Below, one piece after another: positions 8,218-18,099 of a stretch of DNA of 64,000 nt. Position 1 is the stretch's first letter, and every line of letters begins with the position of its first letter. Made by a program: the position numbers and the translations under genes. Where the stretch lies: the NCBI RefSeq assembly GCF_021043395.1, contig NZ_JAJNKE010000001.1:62001-126000 (forward strand), given 5' to 3'. Below the pieces are notes generated by a model that was not told the DNA's origin, did not search any database, and saw only the letters and a program-made list of their open reading frames with translations. Source of the DNA: Clostridium guangxiense (GTDB lineage Bacteria; Bacillota; Clostridia; Clostridiales; Clostridiaceae).

Positions 8218-8861
8218 TTAATTACCCACACATTCATTGCTATTATCTTTATAATATTAGGAGTGCAGTAGGTTTCAAAGAAAAAACCCATGAACATAAT
8301 TAGTGTTATTATTATAAACATAAAAGAATAAGAACCGATATTAGAAAAAAATCTTCTCCTCATAGACATTTTCGAATTATCTTTAATAAGCTTAATAGAA
8401 AATTCCATAGCTATCACTGACAAAAAAATAATACATGGTATATAAATTATATTCTGTGGTATTACTCCTAACATAGCCATGCCTATTCCTTTAATTCCAA
8501 ATCCACTTATGAAAAAAGCAACAGTAAATCCTATGGTAAATCCTTTTAAAACATCTATTATGAGTATAATTGGAATTCCTATCATTGTTAATCCCAAAAA
8601 CCATACTACTAAAATTAATGGAATATTATTTTTTATTGCCTGAAAAAGAATCATTTTTGAATTTTCAGAATTTCCATTCTTACCTTTTATGAAGTCCGCA
8701 AGATAACTTATCAAATTGCTTTTATCTGATGTTGTCATATATTTTACTATATATACTCCTATAACAAATCCTATACCAATACATAACGCACTAAGTATAT
8801 ATAGCAAAAAATTTTCTTTAAGATGAGTATTGACAACATTTTTTATTGCAAATCTTTTCAT
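8211..8861 (-). CDS. spoIIM: Stage II sporulation protein M
   Basis: SpoIIM is a polytopic membrane protein that, with SpoIIP and SpoIID, thins septal peptidoglycan and drives engulfment. The 216-residue product shows about five to six membrane helices: residues 15-37, 70-88, 91-125 with the family segment IPILIIDVLKGFTIGF, 128-155 and 175-205. The stretch ..IGMAMLGVIPQNIIYIP is characteristic of the SpoIIM/DUF95 family. The start ATG is preceded by AAGGAGTG. spoIID and spoIIP are not in this window. It is co-directional with the small downstream ORF and the recombinase gene, with tight spacing. Confidence 0.93.
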   Translation of the reverse strand: MKRFAIKNVVNTHLKENFLLYILSALCIGIGFVIGVYIVKYMTTSDKSNLISYLADFIKGKNGNSENSKMILFQAIKNNIPLILVVWFLGLTMIGIPIILIIDVLKGFTIGFTVAFFISGFGIKGIGMAMLGVIPQNIIYIPCIIFLSVIAMEFSIKLIKDNSKMSMRRRFFSNIGSYSFMFIIITLIMFMGFFFETYCTPNIIKIIAMNVWVINC

Positions 8862-9017
8862 TGTATCACTCCTTTTGTTAATCGCTTTTGATAAATCTTA
8901 TGATTAGCAAAAGAAATTTATAACTTAAACATCTACTAAAAATAATATTAATTATATGTAATAAGTCTGTCGCACTAAAAATTAAATTAATTTAATCTTA
9001 ATTCAAAAAGTAAGCAA

Positions 9018-9106
9018 AGTAACAGTATTGATGAGATGATTTAAATGAAAGCTAATAAATTTTAGATTTATAGCTTTCATTTAACATCTCAAAATACTGT
9101 TACTTC
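9018..9106. repeat. Long imperfect palindrome between spoIIM and spo0A
   Basis: The stretch of about 280 bases between spoIIM and spo0A holds one strong structure: arms near 9018-9054 and 9071-9106 pair over about 33 bases with only two small bulges (shared segments AAGTAACAGTATT, TGAGATG and TTAAATGAAAGCTA). The loop is about 16 AT-rich bases. It lies about 36 bases after the spo0A stop, so it probably ends the spo0A mRNA. Its outer end TTACGAAGTAAC recurs at 59552, near 23042 and near 23324, linking it to the dispersed palindromes described elsewhere. Confidence 0.75.
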
Positions 9107-9141
9107 GTAATTTTTTATTTTTAAATGATATTATAAAACTT

Positions 9142-9987
9142 TTAACTAACTTTATTTTGAAGTCTTAATTTATCTGCAATCATGGCAATAAACTCTGAAT
9201 TTGTAGGCTTTCCTTTACTATTATGTATTGTATAGCCAAAAAGCTTGTTTATAGTTTCAACTTGTCCTCTAGACCATGCAACTTCTATAGCATGTCTTAT
9301 TGCTCTTTCAACTCTGCTTGCTGTAGTATTATATTTTTTCGCAATAGATGGATATAACTCTTTAGTAACAGCTGAAAGCAATTCTATATTATTTACCACC
9401 ATAGTAATTGCTTCCCTTAAATACATATAACCCTTTATGTGCGCTGGAACACCTATCTCGTGTATTATTGATGTTATTTCACCTTCAAGATTGAGCGGCG
9501 AATTTGAGGAATATTCTGAAGTATTAGCAAAACTTGAAGGCATGTGCTTTACTTCTGAATTGGTAAAACCTGATGACATGCCTCTATTATTAGCAGTGTC
9601 TATAACGCTATTAAACATCTCTCTAATTCTTTTTATAAAAACCTCCATATCAAAAGGTTTTACTACATAGTAATCTGCTCCAAGAGTAATAGCTCTTTGT
9701 GTTATTTTATCTTGTCCCACAGCTGATAAAATTATTATTCTAGGAAGATTACTTAATTTCATATTATTAAGTCTCTCAAGGACTCCTAGGCCATCTAAAT
9801 GAGGCATAATGATATCAAGAACAACTAAGTCTGGTTTTTTTTCTTCAATTAACTTTAATGCTTCAATACCATCTCTAGCTACTCCTACAACGAATATATC
9901 ACTTTGATTAAGCAAATAATCATTAAGAATATTACAAAATTCCTTATTATCATCTGCAATTAAAACACTTATTTTTTCTTTTTCCAT
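9142..9987 (-). CDS. spo0A: Stage 0 sporulation master regulator Spo0A
   Basis: Response regulator that starts sporulation (and in solvent-forming clostridia solventogenesis) when phosphorylated. From the ATG at 9987 it is 281 residues: a receiver domain (ISVLIADDN with the acidic pair, phosphoacceptor Asp58 in [10 protein letters not shown], and VVKPFDM with the conserved Lys) and a C-terminal DNA-binding domain with [19 protein letters not shown] and the recognition region [18 protein letters not shown]. The start at 9987 has AAGGGGAGT five bases upstream; the longer frame from 10017 is rejected. A 0A box (TGTCGAA) lies about 56 bases upstream, suggesting autoregulation. No classical phosphorelay gene is adjacent. 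spoIVB lies upstream, as in Bacillus. Confidence 0.98.
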   Translation of the reverse strand: MEKEKISVLIADDNKEFCNILNDYLLNQSDIFVVGVARDGIEALKLIEEKKPDLVVLDIIMPHLDGLGVLERLNNMKLSNLPRIIILSAVGQDKITQRAITLGADYYVVKPFDMEVFIKRIREMFNSVIDTANNRGMSSGFTNSEVKHMPSSFANTSEYSSNSPLNLEGEITSIIHEIGVPAHIKGYMYLREAITMVVNNIELLSAVTKELYPSIAKKYNTTASRVERAIRHAIEVAWSRGQVETINKLFGYTIHNSKGKPTNSEFIAMIADKLRLQNKVS

Positions 9988-10042
9988 TTCTGACTCCCCT
10001 TTATTATTTTTTACCATTAATTAACATTAGCTATTGTAAGTA

Positions 10043-10049
10043 TTCGACA
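10043..10049 (-). promoter_or_regulatory. Candidate Spo0A box upstream of spo0A
   Basis: The minus strand reads TTTTGTCGAATAC here; TGTCGAA is the core Spo0A binding site. It lies in the spo0A leader/promoter region, so Spo0A~P probably controls its own gene. The rest of the 350-base spoIVB-spo0A gap is very AT-rich and otherwise holds only the spoIVB terminator. Confidence 0.7.
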
Positions 10050-10250
10050 AAACTATTTTTTTCCCTTTTTTAAATAAAATATTTTTATTATTTAATCGCT
10101 AATTCAATTTGTATCTTTTTTTCCATTTTATTACTAAAAAAGCAAAAAATCAAGTCATAGATTGTATTTCGAAATAATTTATTATATATGTTACATTTAT
10201 TAACAAAACATACAGCATAAGTAGCAGCAGCATATACAATCATTCTATTT

Positions 10251-10328
10251 AAAAAAAACATTTAACTTACGCTAGTCTCATAATTATTTAAAAATTGCCA
10301 TTTTTAAATATGCATAAGCTAAATGTTT
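10251..10328 (-). terminator. Intrinsic terminator of spoIVB
   Basis: Outer arms 10256-10272 and 10312-10328 pair over 17 bases with two mismatches, and enclose a second hairpin (ATTTAAAAA around TTGCCA). On the minus strand the structure ends in a run of eight T residues. It begins 12 bases after the spoIVB stop. Confidence 0.8.
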
Positions 10329-10339
10329 ATTTTGTCAAA

Positions 10340-11551
10340 TCACAGGATACCAGCAGATTTAAGCATCCATTCAATGTAAATTCCATAACCTACTTCTGGT
10401 TTATTGACAAGTACATGAGTAACTGCACCTACTATTTTACCATCTTGTATTATTGGACTTCCACTCATTCCTTGAACAATTCCTCCAGTTTTATTTAAAA
10501 GCCTCTCATCAGTAACTCTAATTATCATACTTTTAGGTCCTGGTTCTTGCTGATCAAACAATTTTTCTATCTGTATCGAGTACATTTCAGGTTTATCGCC
10601 ATTTACAGTAGTTAATATTTGGGCTTTCCCTATTTTTATTTCATTTCTAAGACCTATTTCAAGTGGTTTATTAAAATTACTATTTCTCATGCTTACTGTA
10701 CTTTTACCAAATACCCCACATATAGTATTTCTATATATTTTTCCTATCGGGTTTTCTTCATTTATAAAAATCCCTCTTATTTCTCCTGGTGTTCCCTTAA
10801 CACCTTTCCTTACAGAGACTACAGAAGAATTTATTAAATTTCCACTGTTTATTTTTAAAATTGTTCCTGTATCAACATCGGTAATTGGATGGCCAAGCGC
10901 ACCAAATTGATTATCTTTATCATAATAAAAAGTTAATGTGCCTATACCAGCTGTTGAATCTCTTACCCAAAGTCCTATTTTATAACTTTCATCGTCTTCA
11001 CTTTTTATCTTTTCCACTTTTTTTTCTATGAGTTTTCCTTTTCTTTCTACTGTTAAATATAATTGTTCTTTTTTGCTCTTGCTTATTTTATTTGATAAAT
11101 CTTTTGAATTTAGCACATCTTCATTATTCACTTTTACTAGACTGTCACCAATTTGTATACCTGCTTTAGCTGCAGGACTAGGAACCTTTCCTTGCAAAGC
11201 ATTAATATCACTAAAACCAACTATAAGCACACCTTTTGTGCTAAGTTTTATTCCTACCGGCTGTCCTCCAGGATATAATTTTATTTTAGGAACAGATTGC
11301 AAATCTACAGTCTTTACCGGTAATATTCCTAATATACTAACATTAACTTTATCTTTTTTTAAATTAACTTTATTTCTAGAATTTGAACTTTCATAAGGCT
11401 TAAATGATAAAAAGCTATATTTGCTTATGCCTTCGCCTTGTCTTATAAATATAGTTTTAGGAATGTTTCTAATTCTATTATAAGTTAAAATACTCATAAT
11501 TATAATAGGAGTTAAAACACAATACAATACTATAAGCTTAATTTTTTTCAT
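10340..11551 (-). CDS. spoIVB: SpoIVB peptidase (S55 family)
   Basis: Serine protease secreted by the forespore into the intermembrane space; it cleaves SpoIVFA to trigger pro-sigma-K processing (family knowledge). From the ATG at 11551 (AAGGAGGT site) the protein has 403 residues: an N-terminal membrane anchor (residues 4-22), a PDZ domain around residues 95-175 (VPSPAAKAGIQIGDSLVKVN), and a S55 protease domain with His221 in FGALGHPITDVDTG and the catalytic Ser in GIVQGMSGSPI. Both catalytic motifs are intact. It is followed by its own terminator and preceded by recN, giving the conserved recN-spoIVB-spo0A order. Confidence 0.97.
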   Translation of the reverse strand: MKKIKLIVLYCVLTPIIIMSILTYNRIRNIPKTIFIRQGEGISKYSFLSFKPYESSNSRNKVNLKKDKVNVSILGILPVKTVDLQSVPKIKLYPGGQPVGIKLSTKGVLIVGFSDINALQGKVPSPAAKAGIQIGDSLVKVNNEDVLNSKDLSNKISKSKKEQLYLTVERKGKLIEKKVEKIKSEDDESYKIGLWVRDSTAGIGTLTFYYDKDNQFGALGHPITDVDTGTILKINSGNLINSSVVSVRKGVKGTPGEIRGIFINEENPIGKIYRNTICGVFGKSTVSMRNSNFNKPLEIGLRNEIKIGKAQILTTVNGDKPEMYSIQIEKLFDQQEPGPKSMIIRVTDERLLNKTGGIVQGMSGSPIIQDGKIVGAVTHVLVNKPEVGYGIYIEWMLKSAGIL

Positions 11552-11663
11552 GTTTTTAACCTCCTTTTCTACATTTAAATTTCCCATTTTAAAATTATAT
11601 TATGCTATTATATAGTTTCATTTAAAGCCATTTCTTTTATTTTAATGTCTAAATTTGAATAAT

Positions 11664-11695
11664 AAAAAAAACATGAATTTATTATTCATGTTTTT
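11664..11695 (-). terminator. Intrinsic terminator of recN
   Basis: A 12-base perfect stem (11667-11678 with 11684-11695, loop TTATT) is followed on the minus strand by a run of T residues. It lies 17 bases after the recN stop and separates recN from spoIVB. Confidence 0.88.
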
Positions 11696-11711
11696 CAATA
11701 AAAGAAAATCT

Positions 11712-13418
11712 TCATTTTATTTGAGTAATTTGCTTTTTCCTTTTTTCTGCCATTTCTATCATTTCTGCAGCATGTTCTATTGTAATTCTAGTTACTTCAG
11801 TTCCACCAATCATAAGTGCTAAAACCTTTTTCTTCTCATCTTTATCAATTCGTTTTACATCAGTATATGTTTTTCCATTTTCAGTATTTTTTGAAACTAA
11901 AAAATGTATATCAGACATACATGCAATTTGTGCAAGATGAGTTACACAAAATACTTGGTGCTTTGTTGAAATTATATACATTTTTTCTGCTACGCTCTGC
12001 GCTATTCTACCACTTATTCCTGTATCTATTTCATCAAATATAACAGAAGGAACTTTATCTTTATCTACAAATACAGTTTTTATTGCCAGCATTATTCTAG
12101 AAAGTTCTCCTCCAGATACAACTTTTTCAAGAGATTTTAAAGGTTCTCCAGGATTTGTTGAAATCAAAAATTGAACTTTATCCGCTCCAATACTTCCTAT
12201 ACTATTTTTATCAAAATTTACATCTATTTTAAATATGCTTTTTTCAAGACCTACATAATTAAGTTCATTTTTAACTTTAACTTCAAGAGTTTTAGCAAGT
12301 TCAACACGCATTTCGTGAAGTCTTCCTGCCTCATAAATAAGCTTTTCAAAAATTTTATTCTTTTTTAATTCTAAATCTTTAATTATAGCTTCTCTGTTTA
12401 TATATTCGCTATATCTATTTTGAATTTCTTCTTTATATTTAAAAATTTCTTCTATAGTTTTACCATATTTTTTTTTATAATTATCAATTTGAAACAATCT
12501 ACTATTTACATATTCTAGTTCTTTCTCATCAAAACTTATGTTATCTTTTATATCTCTTATATCCTGGACAATCTCCTGAGTACTGTAATAAAATCCTTCA
12601 AGTGAATCAGCTATATTTTTAATTTTTTCGCTTTTACCTTCAATACTTCTAAACCTACTTACTATGTACCCTAATAAATCATATATGGATTTACTATTAT
12701 CCGTTCCATCATATAAAATTTCAGAAGCTTCAGAGAAAATTTTAGATATATTTTCACTATTAGATATCACTGAAAATTTCTCTTCAAGCTCCTCGTCTTC
12801 CCCTATTTTTAAGTTTGCTTTATCAATCTCATCTATTTGATATTTCAAAAAATCAGATATTTTACCATTTTGATCATCGGATACCTTAAGTTCTTTAATT
12901 TTTTTATCTATATCCATTACTTCCTTGTAAAGCACAGAATAATTTTCTATCTGTTTTAAAATATCCTCTTCTCCAAAATTGTCCAAATATAAAATATGAT
13001 TTGAAACCTCAAGTAAGTTTTGATTTTCATGCTGACCATGTATATCAATAAGTGTATGACTTATACTTTTAAGCTTTGATACCAGAATAGATTTTCCATT
13101 AACTTTAGCAATACTTTTACCAGATCTAAACACTTCTCTACTTATTATTACTAAATCATCATATTCTATGTCCATTTCTTTAAGTGCTAATTCAGTTTTG
13201 TCATTTTCAATAGTAAATACAGCTTCTACATAAGCCTTTTCAGTTCCAGTTCTTATAAACCCTCTGCTTGATTTTCCACCTAAAACATAATTTATAGCAT
13301 CAATTAAAATGGATTTTCCTGCTCCAGTTTCACCAGACAAAATGTTGAATCCTTTATCAAAAGTTACAGTAAGTTTTTCTATTAAAGCAAAGTTCTGTAT
13401 ACTTATCTGAAGAAGCAT
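11712..13418 (-). CDS. recN: DNA repair protein RecN
   Basis: SMC-like ATPase recruited early to double-strand breaks. The 568-residue protein has an N-terminal ATPase half with Walker A GETGAGKSILIDAI, a central coiled-coil region (about residues 150-380) rich in Lys, Glu and Ile, and a C-terminal half with the ABC signature VSGGELSRIMLAIK and Walker B VIFDEIDTGISG followed by HLAQIACMSD. The length is normal. The start ATG has AAGGAGATG upstream. It lies 11 bases after argR, so argR and recN are co-transcribed with nadK and tlyA, the usual Firmicute grouping. It ends in a strong terminator before spoIVB. Confidence 0.97.
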   Translation of the reverse strand: MLLQISIQNFALIEKLTVTFDKGFNILSGETGAGKSILIDAINYVLGGKSSRGFIRTGTEKAYVEAVFTIENDKTELALKEMDIEYDDLVIISREVFRSGKSIAKVNGKSILVSKLKSISHTLIDIHGQHENQNLLEVSNHILYLDNFGEEDILKQIENYSVLYKEVMDIDKKIKELKVSDDQNGKISDFLKYQIDEIDKANLKIGEDEELEEKFSVISNSENISKIFSEASEILYDGTDNSKSIYDLLGYIVSRFRSIEGKSEKIKNIADSLEGFYYSTQEIVQDIRDIKDNISFDEKELEYVNSRLFQIDNYKKKYGKTIEEIFKYKEEIQNRYSEYINREAIIKDLELKKNKIFEKLIYEAGRLHEMRVELAKTLEVKVKNELNYVGLEKSIFKIDVNFDKNSIGSIGADKVQFLISTNPGEPLKSLEKVVSGGELSRIMLAIKTVFVDKDKVPSVIFDEIDTGISGRIAQSVAEKMYIISTKHQVFCVTHLAQIACMSDIHFLVSKNTENGKTYTDVKRIDKDEKKKVLALMIGGTEVTRITIEHAAEMIEMAEKRKKQITQIK

Positions 13419-13429
13419 AACACATCTCC

Positions 13430-13882
13430 TTATTCATTCATCATTTTCTTTAATTTTTGAACTAATTCATATGCCTTTTCTTTTGACCTTGCTAATATAA
13501 AAATAGTGTTATCACCTGCTATAGTTCCTGCTATACCATCTAAATTCAAAGAATCTATAGCTTCTGCTGCTGCATTTCCAGAACCAGTTATGGTCTTTAC
13601 CACAACAAAATTATCGACACTATCTATATTAATTACAGTTTGAGAAAATATAGCGACTAATTTATTTGAAAGAAATACCTCAGTTGGAGAAATAGTTGCA
13701 TATTTATATTTTCCTTTTGGTGAAAGAACTTTAATTAACTTTAATTCCTTTATATCTCTTGAAACTGTAGCTTGAGTAATTTCCATTCCACTCTTTCTTA
13801 GTTCTTCTGCAAGTTCTTCCTGCGTTTCTATATCTTTTGAATTAATAATCTCTAATATTTTCGTATGCCTAGATATTTTCAT
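13430..13882 (-). CDS. argR: Arginine repressor ArgR/AhrC
   Basis: Hexameric arginine-sensing regulator of arginine synthesis and breakdown genes. The N-terminal winged helix (residues 1-70) contains TKILEIINSKDIETQEELAEELRKSG and the recognition helix ITQATVSRDIKEL. The C-terminal oligomerisation and arginine-binding domain contains GSGNAAAEAIDSL and GIAGTIAGDNTIFIL, with the GTIAGDNT motif intact. Length 150 is typical. Its ATG shares one base with the nadK stop (TAATG), so the two are translationally coupled. No arginine genes adjoin it. Confidence 0.97.
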   Translation of the reverse strand: MKISRHTKILEIINSKDIETQEELAEELRKSGMEITQATVSRDIKELKLIKVLSPKGKYKYATISPTEVFLSNKLVAIFSQTVINIDSVDNFVVVKTITGSGNAAAEAIDSLNLDGIAGTIAGDNTIFILARSKEKAYELVQKLKKMMNE

Positions 13883-14733
13883 TAATCATCACCTTCACAT
13901 TCTGTAGTTCTAAGTATTATTTTTTTTCTTAAAATATCAAAGTAATCATAATCTTTAATCCTTAAAAGTTTACATTTATATTCAAGCTTATTTACTTCAA
14001 TATAATCCACATCATATATCTCCATAGGCTTTTGTCCATCTACTGATATCATTACACTCTCATTATTTCTTATATTACATACTACTATATTACTTTTGCC
14101 ATCAAAAACACTTGTTCTCATGTTTATTCCTTGAGGGCATAATGGAGTTACAGATATTAATTCAAGGTCAGGATATATTATTGGCCCTCCAGCTGAAAGG
14201 TTATACGCCGTAGAACCAGTTGGTGTTGATACTATTACGCCATCTGCTTTAAAATCCATATAAAATGATTTATCAACTTTTACCCTATACTTAAATATTC
14301 TTCCCAAAATTCCCGTTGATAAAACAATTTCATTAAGTGAATAGAAAACTTTTAATGTTTTATTTTGTATATATGAGCATTTAAGCATCATTCTATCTTC
14401 TATATAATATTCTCCATTAATTATTTTACCTAAAGACTTTTTTAATTCAGAAATTTCAATAGAGGTTAAAAACCCTAAATGTCCAATATTAATGCCAAAT
14501 ATAGGTACCTCGCTGGAGGCTAGCTTTCTAGCCGCATTTAAAATTGTACCATCACCACCCAATACGATAAATATATCCGGAATATCTTTAAAAACTTTCT
14601 CAAAATCAATTAAACTATCATAAAATTGAACATTTATCCTTCTGTTTTGTTCTTCAAAAATATTCTTAATATAATTTCGTATTTTTCCATCACAATCTTT
14701 ATCTTTATTTATATTTACACCTACTATTTTCAT
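13882..14733 (-). CDS. nadK: NAD kinase
   Basis: Phosphorylates NAD to NADP with ATP or polyphosphate in the cytosol. Motifs are intact: GGDGT in FIVLGGDGTILNAARKL, GINIGHLGFLTS, the DGVIVSTPTGSTAYNLSAGGPI signature, and a late DGQKPMEI. The 283-residue length is normal. The gene lies 12 bases downstream of tlyA and overlaps argR by one base, forming the tlyA-nadK-argR-recN unit common in Firmicutes. No regulation specific to it is visible. Confidence 0.97.
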   Translation of the reverse strand: MKIVGVNINKDKDCDGKIRNYIKNIFEEQNRRINVQFYDSLIDFEKVFKDIPDIFIVLGGDGTILNAARKLASSEVPIFGINIGHLGFLTSIEISELKKSLGKIINGEYYIEDRMMLKCSYIQNKTLKVFYSLNEIVLSTGILGRIFKYRVKVDKSFYMDFKADGVIVSTPTGSTAYNLSAGGPIIYPDLELISVTPLCPQGINMRTSVFDGKSNIVVCNIRNNESVMISVDGQKPMEIYDVDYIEVNKLEYKCKLLRIKDYDYFDILRKKIILRTTECEGDD

Positions 14734-14745
14734 AGAAAATTTCTC

Positions 14746-15561
14746 CTAATCAAGATTTTCATGTGCTATTTCAACAATTTTTTTTATATCATCATCATCA
14801 AGTTCATGTGCGTTTATATTATTAGCTTTAGAAAAATATATTAGATATTCTATATTTCCCTCAGGCCCTTTTATAGGAGAATGATCAAGACCAAGGATTA
14901 TAAAATTATTTTCTTTTATAAATTTAACAACTTCACTTATTACCTCAATATGAGTATTTGGATCTTTTACTACGCCTTTTTTTCCTACCTTTTCTCTGCC
15001 TGCCTCAAATTGGGGCTTAATAAGAGCAACTATCTCTCCGTCATCACACAGCAAATTAACCACAGCTGGTATAACTTTTTTTAAGGATATAAAGGATACA
15101 TCTATACTTGCAAAACTCCCATATTCACCAATTTGTTCATTAGTAACATATCTTACGTTTGTTCTCTCCATGCATACAACTCTAGAATCAGTTCTGAGTT
15201 TCCAAGCAAATTGTCCATATCCAACATCGATAGCAAACACCTTAGCTGCACCATTTTGAAGCATACAATCTGTAAATCCTCCAGTAGAAGCTCCTATATC
15301 AAAACAAACTTTATTTTCAAGTTCGATATCAAAAGATTTTATTGCTCGTTCAAGCTTATACCCACCTCTACTTACATAGGGCATTTTTTTTCCTTTAAAT
15401 TCTATAGCCGCATCATCCTTTATCTTTTCTCCACATTTATCAACCCTAACATTGTCTACATATATTTCTCCTGCCATTATACTAGCTCTTGCTTTTTCCC
15501 TAGATTCAAACATACCCCTCTGTACCAAAAGTATGTCTAACCTTTCTTTATTTTGTGACAT
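14746..15561 (-). CDS. tlyA: TlyA-family rRNA 2'-O-methyltransferase / hemolysin-like protein
   Basis: The protein has an S4 RNA-binding domain at the N-terminus (RLDILLVQRGMFESREKARASIMAGEIYV) and an FtsJ-like SAM methyltransferase domain with CFDIGASTGGFTDCMLQNGAAKVFAIDVGYGQ and the later DVSFISLKKVIP segment. TlyA proteins methylate ribose in rRNA; the old hemolysin label is doubtful. The start at 15561 (AGAGGAG site) is preferred to an in-frame ATG at 15585, which lies upstream of that site. It follows dxs closely and begins the nadK-argR-recN group. Confidence 0.93.
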   Translation of the reverse strand: MSQNKERLDILLVQRGMFESREKARASIMAGEIYVDNVRVDKCGEKIKDDAAIEFKGKKMPYVSRGGYKLERAIKSFDIELENKVCFDIGASTGGFTDCMLQNGAAKVFAIDVGYGQFAWKLRTDSRVVCMERTNVRYVTNEQIGEYGSFASIDVSFISLKKVIPAVVNLLCDDGEIVALIKPQFEAGREKVGKKGVVKDPNTHIEVISEVVKFIKENNFIILGLDHSPIKGPEGNIEYLIYFSKANNINAHELDDDDIKKIVEIAHENLD

Positions 15562-15585
15562 AATATACTCCTCTTCTCCTAACAT

Positions 15586-17445
15586 CTATGCAAAAGTAAG
15601 AATTTTATTGTATATACTTTCTACATCAAGTCCACATACCTTATACAATATATTAGTTTTTCCTTGAACTAAAAATTCATCTTTAAGTCCAAGCATTAAA
15701 ACTTTATTTTTAATATTTTTACTGTTTAAATATTCAAGAATACTGCTTCCAAGTCCTCCGTGACAAACATTTTCTTCGATAATTACAAATTTATAATTTT
15801 CTCTTGCAAGCTTTGTTAATAGCTCCTTATCAATTGGCTTTATAAAATCAGCGCTTACAACAGTGCAGTTTATACCAGTTTTGAGCAATCTTTTCGATGC
15901 CATAAATGCATGCTGTACCATTTTACCTGCTGCTATTATTGCAATATCTTTTCCTTCACTTATAGTCTGCCACCTACCTAATTTTAACTCTTTAAGTTGT
16001 GGAAGATTAGCATCTTCAGTATCTGTTCCCCTCGGATATCTTATAGCTATTGGATAATTTTGCTTTACTGCCCAATTGAGCATAAATTTCAAATCATCTG
16101 TGATTTTAGGTGCCATAATAGTCATATTAGGCATACTGCTTAAATATGACAAATCAAAAATTCCCTGATGTGTTTCTCCATCTTCTCCAACTATACCAGC
16201 TCTATCAATAGCAAATACTACTGGAAGGTTTTGAATGCATACATCATGCAATATCTGGTCATAAGCTCTTTGAAGAAAAGTAGAATAAACGGCAAAAATA
16301 GGTCTATAACCTGACGCTGCAAATCCTGCTGCCATAGTAACTGCATGCTGCTCTGCTATTCCTACATCAAAAAATCTTTTAGGAAACCTTTTAGAAAACT
16401 CACACAAACCTGTACCATCTGGCATAGCTGCTGTAATGCCAACTATTTTATCATTTTTCTCAGCAATATCAACGATAGTTTTGCCAAAAACCTTTGAATA
16501 CGTAATTCCAGAGGAAGAATAAATCTCTCCATTATCAAAATTAAAAGGTCCTACCCCATGAAACTTATTAGGATTTTTCTCAGCATAATCATATCCTTTT
16601 CCTTTTTTGGTTATAACATGGATTATTACAGGTTCCTTAATCTCTTTAGCCTTGCTTATAACATCTATTAAATCACCAATGTTATGCCCATCTATAGGTC
16701 CTAAGTATTTTATACCAATATCCTCAAAAAACATTCCTGGTACTACTATCCTCTTTAAACCACCTTTTATTTTCTTTATTGAATTAGCAACCTCAGAGCC
16801 AATACTTGTTTTTCTAAGTTTTTCATTTACTTCTTCTTTAATTTTATTATATTTAGGATCTAGTCTTATTTTATTTAGGTATTTTGAAACACTTCCAACA
16901 TTTTTTGAAATAGACATTTGATTATCATTAAGTATAATTATAACTTTAGTTTTTCTATATCCAATATCATTTAGTGCTTCAAATGCCATACCACCTGTTA
17001 ATGCGCCGTCTCCAATCACTGCAACAACATTATAAGAAGCATTTGATAGATCTCTAGCTCTCGCAAAACCTGCTGCCGCTGAAAGTGATGTACTGCTGTG
17101 TCCAGTTTCAAAAAAATCATAAGGACTTTCCTTTCTTTTAGGAAAACCACTTATTCCACCATATTGTCTTAAAGTATCAAATTTATCTTTTCTACCTGTT
17201 AAAATTTTATGCACATAGGACTGATGCCCTACATCCCATATAATCTTATCTTCATTAAAATTAAAAACCTTATATAAACTTAAAGTAAGCTCCACAACAC
17301 CTAAATTAGATGCCAAATGTCCTCCAGTTTTAGAAACCTTATGTATTAAAAAATTTCTTATTTCCTTAGCAAATTCATTTAACTTGCTGTTATTCATATC
17401 TTTTATTTCTTCAATGCTATTATATTTATCAAGTATTTTATACAT
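15586..17445 (-). CDS. dxs: 1-Deoxy-D-xylulose-5-phosphate synthase
   Basis: Thiamine-diphosphate enzyme that joins pyruvate and glyceraldehyde-3-phosphate, the first step of the MEP isoprenoid pathway. The 619-residue protein shows the [17 protein letters not shown] start, the ThDP-binding [18 protein letters not shown], the GPIDGHN segment, the pyrimidine-domain [16 protein letters not shown] with its catalytic Glu, and the C-terminal transketolase domain. The start at 17445 gives a better spacing to AAAGGAT than the ATG two codons earlier. It is immediately after oapA and in the same unit as OLE RNA and ispA, so two isoprenoid genes bracket the OLE locus. Confidence 0.97.
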   Translation of the reverse strand: MYKILDKYNSIEEIKDMNNSKLNEFAKEIRNFLIHKVSKTGGHLASNLGVVELTLSLYKVFNFNEDKIIWDVGHQSYVHKILTGRKDKFDTLRQYGGISGFPKRKESPYDFFETGHSSTSLSAAAGFARARDLSNASYNVVAVIGDGALTGGMAFEALNDIGYRKTKVIIILNDNQMSISKNVGSVSKYLNKIRLDPKYNKIKEEVNEKLRKTSIGSEVANSIKKIKGGLKRIVVPGMFFEDIGIKYLGPIDGHNIGDLIDVISKAKEIKEPVIIHVITKKGKGYDYAEKNPNKFHGVGPFNFDNGEIYSSSGITYSKVFGKTIVDIAEKNDKIVGITAAMPDGTGLCEFSKRFPKRFFDVGIAEQHAVTMAAGFAASGYRPIFAVYSTFLQRAYDQILHDVCIQNLPVVFAIDRAGIVGEDGETHQGIFDLSYLSSMPNMTIMAPKITDDLKFMLNWAVKQNYPIAIRYPRGTDTEDANLPQLKELKLGRWQTISEGKDIAIIAAGKMVQHAFMASKRLLKTGINCTVVSADFIKPIDKELLTKLARENYKFVIIEENVCHGGLGSSILEYLNSKNIKNKVLMLGLKDEFLVQGKTNILYKVCGLDVESIYNKILTFA

Positions 17446-17447
17446 TA

Positions 17448-18026
17448 TCATCTATCCTTTGCTATCAGGTACAATAGTTTTGAAACTTTTGAAACAATAG
17501 CGTTACTATTATTAATTGCATAAGTTTTTCCAAGCGATTTTCCACATATGGTGGAAGCTGCAATGAGTGCCCCTATTATTACACTTATAATGCTAGACAT
17601 AATATTTTCACTTACACTAAAATCAAAATTTCTAAAAATTAAAATGACTTTTGCAACAATTACCGCTCCCATCGTTCCACTTACAATACCACATATATCC
17701 CCTACTACATCATTACAAAATGTAGATACCTTATCTGCATTTTTTACCATATTTATTGCTATTTTAGCTCCATGTATTTTTTTTGAAGCCATGGCATGAA
17801 ATGGCCTTTCGTCAGCAACAGTAACTGCAATTCCTATTATATCAAAAAATATTCCAAGACTTATTATAAAAATCAACAAAATAAAAGCTACTAATGTATT
17901 TACTCTATTTAGTAGCGAATCTGTTAATAGAGAAATGCTACTACTTATAGTAATTGACCATAAAAATATTTTTAACAGCCATTTACGTCTTTCCTTAGCA
18001 TTACCCTTATTTTTATTTTTGGTCAC
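17448..18026 (-). CDS. oapA: OLE-associated membrane protein OapA
   Basis: A basic-N-terminus membrane protein of about 192 residues with four hydrophobic segments (about 18-38, 45-72, 108-130, 145-162) and an intervening conserved-looking stretch [27 protein letters not shown]. This matches the known partner of OLE RNA (called OAP/OapA) in length, topology and position: immediately downstream of the OLE RNA and upstream of dxs. OapA forms a membrane complex with OLE RNA and has been linked to magnesium, cold and alcohol tolerance in alkaliphilic bacilli (established for Bacillus halodurans). The likely start is GTG at 18026, six bases after GGAGGA; the ATG at 18032 abuts that site. Confidence 0.85.
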   Translation of the reverse strand: MTKNKNKGNAKERRKWLLKIFLWSITISSSISLLTDSLLNRVNTLVAFILLIFIISLGIFFDIIGIAVTVADERPFHAMASKKIHGAKIAINMVKNADKVSTFCNDVVGDICGIVSGTMGAVIVAKVILIFRNFDFSVSENIMSSIISVIIGALIAASTICGKSLGKTYAINNSNAIVSKVSKLLYLIAKDR

Positions 18027-18099
18027 ACCCATTCCTCCACGTATATATCATTTCAATTTACATTCAAATGATAAAATCAATAGGTAATTATAATATGTG

